A DNA stretch of 64,000 nucleotides from Monomorium pharaonis (taxonomy: Eukaryota > Arthropoda > Insecta > Hymenoptera > Formicidae). The notes under the pieces were generated by a model that worked only from the letters and a program-made list of their open reading frames with translations, was not told the origin of the DNA and made no database searches. The position numbers were made by a program, and so were the translations under genes. Positions 55,710 to 64,000 of this stretch are shown here, piece after piece. The stretch spans positions 9,171,276 through 9,235,275 of the forward strand of contig NC_050472.1 of the NCBI RefSeq assembly GCF_013373865.1, in the 5' to 3' direction. Numbering within the stretch: position 1 is the first letter of the stretch; each line of letters opens with the position of its first letter.

Positions 55710-57119
55710 AAAAAATAAAAATTATATACATTAATTTATATACATTGAATACATAAATTATCAACCTAATAATCAATTGCTGTAAAATAGTATGCTAAAT
55801 TGCTAATCCAGCTAACCATTTGCTGCCAAATTGTCAGCAGACTGCTAAAAATTTCTTGCAAAATCAGGCTGCCAAAACCATGGCCTACTGTGTCCTCGAG
55901 TGCGCCCCAATTGCAAGCAAAAATTGTTATCAAATCCTGATATTAAATTGGGTGCAACACCAGAGCAGACCTGTCACTAGCAATACAATGACAAATTCAC
56001 GCAGCAAATTGAGAACAGATGTTGCAACGTAAACTCACAGCAGATTTGCGCCAAATATGCAACAGATCTGTATTCATAAATGATGATAGATTGGCGACAC
56101 AGATTTGTCGAATCTTTTCATTTCTTCTTTTATCACAGTTATAATTTTATTTGAGAATCGATGTAAGCAATCTCCTGGGAAGATTTATTAATTCAGGAGT
56201 AGGAACAGATTAAATAATTTACCTAACCTTCTCCTTAGCATCTAATATTTCCTAGGGGGGCCTCAATTGACCCATCTATTTTCTCCCTTTATATCGCAGG
56301 TATATCATCTATTCTAGGTGCAATTAATTTCATTAAATTTCTTTGTAGTTAAATCTTACTCCAAAAAAAAGAAAATACTACCAGTTCTGTATCATAAAAG
56401 TATAATGTGGCGGTCCTCCGCCACATCGGACTTCTCCGCAGGCGCAGCGAAGGAAGATAATTTTTGCTTACTTTCGCGCTGCGAGTGGTCTTTATGTAGC
56501 GAGTTGACTGCATTTTACTCCCGAGAAAGTAAGCCGCCTATCGACGGTGCCGCACTTTTTATTGCCAATTTGACATTTCGACAGATCTGCTGCATTTCTG
56601 GTATCAATCTGTCGCGTACTTTGACACACAAATGTTGTTGCATTTCTACAGGCAATTTGCTGACATTGTTTGCACTTTGGTGTTTGTCGTCAATCTGTTA
56701 TCAATACTTACAATAAATCTGCTCGCAGTTCACTATTATTTTGTCATGTATTCTGATGACAGACGTTGCTAAATATTTGCTGAATATCTGCTAATAGTGT
56801 TTGCAATAACAAGATATGTTTCTCATTTGTCACCTTTTTGGCAACAGAATCTGTTGCCAACATTTGTCACAGCAGAAATGGTTATAGGGGTAAGTAATAA
56901 CATGCGTGGTTTATTATGTGGTTATAAAAATGTAATAGCCAACCCTTTCCCACACAGAACAAATCATTGTCGAGCTGTAAGTCTGGACATCGGGATATGA
57001 GCCATATAATAAAAATTAGTAAAAAATCATGAACGTTGTTTAAAGATTGGCACTAATTTTTTAGATGGATTTACTAAATAATTACTTTTTGTTTAAATAT
57101 ATCTGATGATATATATATA
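55710..57119. other. Gene-free stretch with degenerate repeats
   Basis: At 55,790-56,060 and 56,560-56,890 many TTTGCTG / CAGCAAA words recall the tandem array at 3.7-4.1 kb. At about 56,480-56,560 a block (GCGAGTGGTCTTTATGTAGC...GCCTATCGACGG) resembles parts of 4.88 and 9.2 kb. No gene is supported. The missing first THAP exon could lie here, but I did not find it. Confidence 0.4.
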
Positions 57120-59660
57120 CACTCACTCGAAAAAAAAGCGGTACACCTAAAATTTGTCAAAAAATCACTAAACTTCCAATGACGATAACTACGCGAGTAA
57201 TAAAGATAGAAAGGTTTCTAAAAAAAGAATTTAAAGCTTGAAATGTCTACTTTAAGAATTGATTTAGTAAAATTTTGCGTAATAATTTTTTTCAAAATGG
57301 CGTATGACAAAGCGAGAGCATGCGAAATTGAGAAATATTGGTCCGAGTTTGCGACAATCCATGGCGTGAGGCAAGTATCGCAACTTAATGGGATAAAAAG
57401 CATGCGATAGTACAGAGTTTTTCCTTCAAAATGCTTTTTTACTCGTCTCGATACGATCATTTTTTGCTGAGATATGCGCATTTAAAGTAAAAAACTGCCT
57501 TTTTATTCAAATGCGCATATCTCAGCAAAAAATCATCGTATCGAGACGAGTAAAAAAGCATTTTGAAGGGAAAACTCTTTACTATTGCATGCTTTTTATC
57601 CCATTAAGTTGCGATACTTGTCTCATGCAATGGATTGTCGCAAAATTTGGCCAATATTTTTCAATTTTGAGTGTTTTTGCTTTGTCATACGCCATTTTGA
57701 AAAAACGTATCACACATAACTGTGATATAAAATTTTTTTAAGTGGCAATCCGAATCTTGAAAATGCTTCTTGGAAAACTCTGTTAGCTGTATTAGGTGCT
57801 GAGATATTCAATTTTGAATTTTTAACAATGTCCAATTTTAACTATTGCAAGAATAAAAATTCCAGGTTTCGCTAACAACTATGGTTAGTCTTTATTTTAA
57901 AACTCGAAACCGTCCTCGGATTGTAAGCGTTCGACGTACATGTGTATGTGTGTTGCGTACCTGACTTCCCACGAAATTTTACTACTCCAGACTCACATTA
58001 ACACAAGCAAATCTGAGTAGTTACGCGAACGAAGCTTCCCTATTAGGAAATTTTGATATTTGATTTTACCACGTAGAAAAAGTCATTGGGCTATATCAGT
58101 TTCAGGAATTGCGATATCTAATAAAAATAGACGACTTTCATCTGACTATTTCTTATTAAAACGTTTTACCGTCGGCATTAGCGTTACCCAATGTGCACCA
58201 CGGGGAGGTTGCGCGATCGAAATTTGCACATTATGGGGCTCTGAAAAGTGCCGTTTTGTATGTGTGTGCGTGTGTGCGGGGGGAGGTGTTTACCTCAAGG
58301 ATAAGGACCCCGTGGCTCGTCAGTTCCACGGTATTTTGTGACTCCAAACCTTCCTTGGGTGTGTGCGCGCGTGTGTGTGCGTGTGTGTGAGCGCGAGGGT
58401 GTGTAAGCGTGAGTCTGCGTGAGAGAGAGAGAGAGAGAGAGGGGGGGGGGCGAGAGATAATATTGCATTAATAGTGTGTATGACCACCTCTTGCACGAAT
58501 AACTTCCTCCATGCGACGAGGCATACTCTTTATAAGAGTTTGAATTTCAGCTTGCGTAATGTTCGTCCATTCACGGCACTTTTCAGAGCCCCATGATGTG
58601 CAAATTCCTATCGTAAAACCTTTTAATAAGAAATACTCAGAGAAAAGTCGTCTATTTTTATTAGATATTGCAATTCCTAAAACTGATACAGCCCAATAAA
58701 CTTTTTTTACGTGGTAAATTCAAATATCAAAATTCCCTAATGGGGAAGCTTCGTTCGCATAACTACTCAGATTTGCTTGTGTTAATGTGAGTCTGGAGTA
58801 GTAAAATTTCGTGGGAAGTCAGCTATGCAACACACATGCACATGTACGTCGAACGCTCACAATCCGAGGACGGTTTCGAATTTTAAAGTAAAGACTAACC
58901 ATAGTTGTTAGCGAAACCCGGAATTTTTATTCTTGCAATAGTTAAAATTGGGCATTGTTAAAAATTCAAAATTGAATATCTCAGCACCTAATACAGCTAG
59001 CAATGTTTTCCAAGAAACATTTTCAAGATTCGGATTGCCACTTAAAAAAATTTTATATTACAGTTATGTGTGATACGTTTTTCCAAAATAGCGTATGACA
59101 AAGCAAAAACACGCGAAATTGAAAAATATTGGTCCGATTTTGCGATGATCCGTGGCATGAGGCAAGTATTGCAACTTAATGGGATAAAAAGCATGCGATA
59201 GTACAGAGTTTTTCCTTCAAAATGCTTTTTTACTCATTTCAATGCGATGATTTTTCGCTGAGATATGCGCATTTGAATAAAAAGGCAGTTTTTTACTTTA
59301 AATGCGCATATCTCAGCGAAAAATCATCGTATCGAGACGAGTAAAAAAGCATTTTGAAGGGAATACTCTGTATCATCGCATGCTTTTTATTCCATTAAGT
59401 TGCGATACTTGCCTCACGCCATGGATCGTAGCAAACTTGGACCAATATTTTTTAATTTCGCATGCTCTCGCTTTGTCATACGCCATTTTGAAAAAAATTA
59501 TTACGCAAAATTTTACTAAATCAATTCTTGAAGTAGACATTTCAAGTTTAAAATTCTTTTTTTAGAAACCTTTCTATCTTTATTACTCGCGTAGTTATCG
59601 TCATTGGAAGTTTAGTGATTTTTTGACAAATTTTAGGTGTACCACTTTTTTTTCGAATGA

Positions 59661-59663
<3 letters not shown>
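57120..59663. mobile_element. Tc1-type element rebuilt as nested palindromes
   Basis: Ends CACTCACTCGAAAAAAAAGC and ...TTTTTTTTCGAATGAGTG are flanked by TA on both sides. Arms of about 1.1 kb (57,120-58,261 and 58,575-59,663) are reverse complements. Each arm itself contains a smaller palindrome (axes near 57,490 and 59,285), so one 250-bp sequence occurs four times. The centre holds (TG)n, GAGAGA and G runs, and the tail of a transposase. Confidence 0.8.
58468..58575 (-). pseudogene. C-terminal tail of a Tc1-like transposase
   Basis: The minus strand reads about 35 codons ending in TAA at 58,468: REWTNITQAEIQTLIKSMPR then RMEEVIRARGGHTHY. This is the typical last segment of Tc1-family transposases (W-x-x-I...LI-x-SMPRR...A-x-GG-x-T-x-Y). 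The catalytic part is gone, replaced by palindromic DNA. Confidence 0.85.

Positions 59664-59708
<45 letters not shown>
59664..59708. repeat. (TA)n microsatellite
   Basis: About 44 bp of TA between the Tc1-type element and the LTR-like block; also supplies TA insertion sites. Confidence 0.9.
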
Positions 59709-59711
<3 letters not shown>

Positions 59712-61910
59712 CACGACTTTTCCTGACCGGAAAAACCGCGGGCAAAAACAATAAGACCGGCTGGGTAACCGATACCCCCGATGCCGTGCTTGTCGCGCTC
59801 GAAACTCAGCCACACGCTGTCACGAGAAATTGTTGGGCGCCAGACGCGCTCGACGACGCGTCAATTCGCGAAAATCGATACGCCAAGGTGTCCTCGATCC
59901 TCGCGCGACAATCTCGACCAGCTCTGCCTAACGGTAGAGGGGCGGGGTGAATTATAAGGGGGCAGGCGACTGCGGTGACACGAAGGGGCGGACGACACAC
60001 CAGAAAACTAGACTCCGAGCTTAACAAATAAGTAACTTTATTAAAAATAAAGGCCGGACAGAAACAGTAATATCACGGGACGCGGCATGCGGCGTTCCGA
60101 CAATGCGGCGCCCCGGCACGAATTAAACCAAAAAGGAACGCGAACGATACGCGGGAACTCCCGCGGTAGGCACGCGGCAGACAAGGACGGACGATGGAAT
60201 TTTCCGCGCACACTGAATTTTGGGCGTTCGAACGCGCCGACACTCCCGGCAACTAGAGAACACGATCGCGTTTCTCGCGGGGGTCACAAGATAATCGCCG
60301 GCCGCTGCCGCACTCCACGCCGTCGCGAAACCGGAAGTCCCGTCCACCCGCTATTCGCGACGCTCTACTCGCTCGCGCGAGGGCTTTGCGGCGCACACGG
60401 TCGAGGGGAATCTCCGACGGAATCCACGCGTCCTCACAATCGTTCTCCCCGTGGCTCGGCGCTTCGGCGTCCCGCCCGCTTGCATCCGATAAATCCCCAA
60501 TTACTTACGCGAACGTAGGACCGCCCTGCGGCCTACGCGAGTCACGCACCAACACAAAAACGGATGCAGAACAGGCCCGGGGACACCTCGCCGGCCGGTA
60601 ATTACTCACACTAGATTATCTTGGCAGGCCACCTCACCGATAACGTCCAAGGCGATGTCCTCCCTCGTCTCCAGGCTCGTCCCTTGGCTCTCGCTGAGGC
60701 CTCTCACTAGCCACACCGATAACTAGCCCTTCGGGGCACGACACGCGACCTTACTTCTAGCTCGCTCGCACGCAAAAGCGGGGTGGATCGCGGTCGATCC
60801 CGGATCGACGCCGCGACGCCCCGTTCAGTCATGCGCATTGTTTCCGCGCCGCGACCCAATTGTTGCAAGGCACGCAGTCCTGCGTACGCAGGGACGTGCG
60901 CGCCGTAATCCGCAGGCCCCCGCGAAATTTTCTTTCTTCCACTGGGCCACTGCCCGAGCCGGGGCAGCGCACGCGGCGACCTCAGCTCCCCGCGAGAGGA
61001 CTCGACGCCTCCCCCGATGCGTTTGGGTCCCATTCGGGCTCCTCCACAACCTTCCGGGATGTTCCGTCGTGGTGTTGGCGGGCACCGCCGCTTTAGGTTC
61101 CGGCCGTGGCTTTCCCGGGCCACGCCGAGTTCCCGTGCGGGCCGCGTGCTCGTCTCTCCCGGGCACCGGTGGCGTCCTTCCTCCTTCCCCGCATCGCCGT
61201 CGCTCTCCCTCTTCCTCTCTCGCTTTCTCGCCAAATTCCATTCGAGAGGCGGTCGCCGCGCAAAGAAACCAAAAATATGTAACATTAATAATACGCTCGC
61301 TAGGCCCGTCGCGGTTCCCCATGAAGATCCCTTCTCGCCTCTCGCCTATTTTCCCCGTACGGCGCGAATTCGCAGCCTGTGACGGGGGAGGGACGCTGCT
61401 ACCCGTGGCAGCTAAGCTACCACGTCACAACTTCTCCACGCCAAGAGGACCTCTACCGGCTCGGCGGCCCGCCCTGCGGCCACCGGCCAGCGAGAGCGCA
61501 TCCGAGATCTTCACGGATCACTCGACAGTTGAGGTCACACCAAGGACGAAACACAAAAAAAAACTTTAATTCGCCTTGCGGCAACTTGAATCCTGTTGTC
61601 AACCAAAAAGAAACAGAAGAAGAACATCCACAACTAACAAATTAACTCTCGCAATTCCGTCGACACTCTCCGCGCGCACGGTTCGCTCTTGGAGCGCGCC
61701 GCAGCGCTACTCCGTTCCCGCCCCTCTTGCGGCCGCACGACAGGCCACGACCACCCGGGTCGGGACGCGGGGAAATCAGGAGAATCTCACACCAAAAAAA
61801 AACTGTAGGCTCATTATAGTCTCCCACTCTCTTTATTCATAAGTCCTCTTTCAGGGGTTTACAGGGGTTTTACTAGCCCGACACCGATATCCAGCCCGTG
61901 GCCCGTAACA
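59709..61910. repeat. LTR-like GC-rich block (2.2 kb)
   Basis: Begins TGTCACG and ends CGTAACA (TG...CA, short inverted ends TGTYACG). GC- and CpG-rich, unlike the rest of the window. TTTATTAAAAATAAAG at about 60,035 gives AATAAA-type signals on both strands. Only one copy is in view. The sequence right of 61,910 is A-rich, not a clear primer site or purine tract in the needed sense, so orientation and LTR status are uncertain. Open frames here are GC-driven and not supported. Confidence 0.45.
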
Positions 61911-62017
61911 AAAAAAACAGAAGAGAAGGAAAACAAAAAAAAAGAAAAATTGGAAACGATAAAACAAAACAAAAAAAAACAGGTCAACAAAAAAAACGAA
62001 TCAAACAAAAAAAAGGC

Positions 62018-62440
62018 TTAAAAAAAGACAGGGGGGGTTTCCGACACGCTTGGGGCTCTATTTCTTCGGAGGGTCCCCGCCCTCTGTGGGTCTTCTTTCC
62101 GTCGGGCCCCCTCCTCGTCCTCTGCCGATACTCGCGGGGGGGGGTCTCGGAGGCTCCCCGGTGGTCCTCCTCTCCGTCGTTCTGGCTCCGGGCCCTCCCT
62201 TCCTCGTCCCGGGAGGTACGGCCCCTGGGCTTCGTACCCCTCCCGGCAATCTGGGCATGTACCCACGGTGGTACCCCGCCGCCCGCACCGATAACAGTGG
62301 TCCTCCTTGCGCGGGCGGGGGCACCGTTTGGTGAAGTGGTAGAGGGACCCGCAATTCCAGCAGCGCTCCCTCTCCGCCGCTCTACGTGGCTCCTCTTCAC
62401 TCTTGGCAGGGCGCGGTTCCTCCGCGGCAGCCGCCCGCGG
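62018..62440 (-). pseudogene. Gag zinc-knuckle fragment of a second LTR element
   Basis: The minus strand reads CWNCGSLYHFTKRCPRPR, then HCYRCGRRGTTVGTCPDC, and an Arg/Gly/Pro-rich tail to a stop at 62,018. It is clearly paralogous to the knuckles at about 63,830-63,945. It directly follows the truncated RT instead of preceding a protease, so it is out of place. Confidence 0.65.
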
Positions 62441-63733
62441 TTATTCCCCTTGGTCGTCGGCAGATCGGGGTTCTCCTTTCCCTTTGGCGGATGTTGGGCC
62501 CCTGAGGGGTCCTCTCGGGGTGAGCCACCGGAGGTGTTCTTCGAAAGTTCTGGTCACAATAACGATATCGTCAAGATAAGCGAACGCGTGCGGTTCCATC
62601 TCGGGCCCTATCAACCTATCTAAAAGTCTCTGAAACGTTGCGGGGGCTCCCGTGAGCCCATACGGCATACGTGTAAATTGAAAGAGCCCCTTCCCTGGGA
62701 CTGTAAAGGCGGTATATTTCTTACTATTCTTTTCCAGAGGTATTTGGAAGTAGGCCTGACTCAAGTCTATCGTCGATATGTATCGCGCCGCTCGCAGCTT
62801 GTCTAATATCGAGTTCATGTACGGCAGTGGGTACGCGTCCTTTTTCGATACGTCATTTAACTTCCGGAAGTCCAGGCAGAACCGATACGTGTCGTTTGGT
62901 TTTTTTATCATAACTATGGGCGTTGACCACTCGCTATTCGAGGGTTCTATAATGCCGGCTTCCAACATTTTATCCACTTCCTCGTAGATAGCCTGTTGTA
63001 TTTTCGGCGACACGGGGTAGTACCGCTGCTTGATCGGCGCGTGCCCCCCGACATCGATACGATGTTCCGTTAGGGGGGTCGTCCCTGGTCTCTTAGGGTC
63101 CCCGACGACTTCCGACCTTAGAAACTCAGCTAATTCGCGACTTTCCGCGGCCGATAGTTCGCTCAATCCCCCCTGCGAGGTGTCGGGCGTTAGACTCGCG
63201 TTCGCTTCCTCGCGTTGCACCACCCCTTTTCTCGGCGCCTCCCTCGCGCCGCTCTTGCTGTCTGTCCGCTGACCGCCGGTCGCCCCCCCCCCCCCCGTTA
63301 ACGCGGCCGATAGCGACCGGGTGGTCTCGGTCTCCAGAGAGTACTGTCTCGTTGGATCGTCCCCGAAAGCCCATGTTTTCGCCGAAAAATTCACGACCAT
63401 CCCGAAAGCCGCTAAAAAATCCATGCCCAGAATGCACGATAAGCCGACCGTAGGTAGTGCGTACGCTCTCACCGTTTGTTTCCGATTACCCAGCTCGAAC
63501 GGGATCTCTACCTCCCCCCTCACTCTTGTCATTTGTCCGGTCGCGGTGGTCACCCGCCGATCCGCGGCCGGGCGGAACCGAAAACCTAAACTTTTCACCA
63601 ACTCAATCGTCTCCGCCCCCAGTATTGTGCGGCTCGATCCGGAATCCAACAGCGCACGAACGCCATGGCCCAGTATCTCGACGTTAAGAAAGGAGAGATA
63701 GGAGTCCCTCACCCCGAACGAATTGTAGACATA
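62441..63733 (-). pseudogene. pol: Gypsy protease and truncated reverse transcriptase
   Basis: The protease core is ALLDSGSSRTILG with a later CILGMDFLAAFGM. The RT reads IEPSNSEWSTPIVMIKKPND, CLDFRKLNDVSKKDAYPLPY, STIDLSQAYFQIPL, GLTGAPATFQRLLDRL and YLDDIVIVT (catalytic DD). After EEHLRWL, about 10 residues past the catalytic DD, the family match ends at about 62,530. Arg/Gly-rich Gag-like residues follow to a stop. Thumb, RNase H and integrase are missing. The frame begins just after an in-frame TAA, so protease was probably reached by frameshift from gag. Confidence 0.8.
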
Positions 63734-63810
63734 GTCGGTTTAAATCGTTGCGACTGCACTTTCGGGGCCGTTAGGTGCAGGAGTCGGACCGCCCCCGGGT
63801 CGCGACCCCC

Positions 63811-64000
63811 CTACGCGTTTCCTGAACACGTGGGACAAGTGCGCGTCGTGACCCCGGCCCTCCCGCACCGATAGCAGTGCCTCCGCGGGGCTTCCTTACA
63901 ATCGCGCGCGTAGTGTCCCGTTCCCTCGCAATTCCAACACTTTCCGGTAAGTGCCCGTGCCCCGCTCGGGCCCGGCGTCGCCGTAGACGTACTCGGGGCG
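63811..64000 (-). CDS. gag: Gag C-terminus with zinc knuckles (partial)
   Basis: Continues beyond the window edge. Reads CWNCEGTGHYARDC (CCHC knuckle) then HCYRCGRAGVTTRTCPTC, ending at TAG 63,811. It precedes the protease-RT frame on the same strand, as in gypsy elements. Confidence 0.7.
   Translation of the reverse strand, partial: APSTSTATPGPSGARALTGKCWNCEGTGHYARDCKEAPRRHCYRCGRAGVTTRTCPTCSGNA

Noticed and set aside
57218..59565. A conserved-looking 76-87-aa frame (MRISQ(Q/R)K..VSRRVKKHFEG) present up to four times
   Set aside because: The copies are the arms of palindromes. They are alike because the DNA is duplicated, and no transposase or other domain is visible.
60087..61842. Many open frames in the GC-rich block
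   Set aside because: High GC removes stop codons. None shows a motif and they overlap on both strands.

Overview
The window is an insect nuclear genome segment, most likely from a hymenopteran such as an ant. This is an inference from the mix of elements: a Polinton (Maverick) with chromodomain integrase, an env-bearing Ty3/gypsy element, a P-element (THAP) transposase, Tc1-type DNA and many palindromic MITE-like repeats. I see no intact ordinary host gene. Almost everything recognisable is transposable-element DNA, often nested.

Layout. 1-8,700: AT-rich intergenic DNA with inverted-repeat elements and short tandem arrays. 8,707-28,285: a Polinton flanked by the 6-bp target duplication GGCGAT, with 673-bp terminal inverted repeats. 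Its left end has been rearranged: 4,207 bp of the DNA lying just outside the right end (28,286-32,492) is present again, inverted, inside the left end (8,954-13,160). The Polinton carries an acidic Cys-rich protein, a spliced PC4-like protein, major capsid, a small basic protein, minor capsid, adenain-like protease, several small proteins, a 1.7-kb minisatellite, integrase, a spliced protein-primed DNA polymerase B (broken by one frame change) and a three-exon membrane-tailed gene. I do not see the usual packaging ATPase.

32,438-33,560: a dense cluster of palindromic MITEs. 33,566-43,955: a 10.4-kb Ty3/gypsy errantivirus-like element on the minus strand with two 534-bp LTRs (about 1.5% different, CAAT duplication), gag-protease-RT in one frame with two in-frame stops, RNase H/integrase in another frame, an envelope gene, a Cys-rich ORF after env, and a very acidic ORF on the opposite strand between integrase and env. 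44,080-45,840: remnants of a spliced gene.

46,300-48,656: palindromic elements. 48,737-55,703: a decayed P-element transposase (THAP to RNase H-like to C-terminus, four exons, minus strand), interrupted by a complete 2.3-kb LINE insertion that carries only ORF1 yet has both ends and a 16-bp target duplication. 57,120-59,663: a Tc1-type element rebuilt as nested palindromes. 59,709-64,000: GC-rich LTR-retrotransposon material, with an LTR-like block and a chimeric gag/protease-RT/gag arrangement.

How the genes work together: the Polinton set is a virion-plus-replication module (capsid proteins, maturation protease, polymerase, integrase). The gypsy set is a retroviral gag-pol-env module. Frame breaks mean neither is shown here to be functional.
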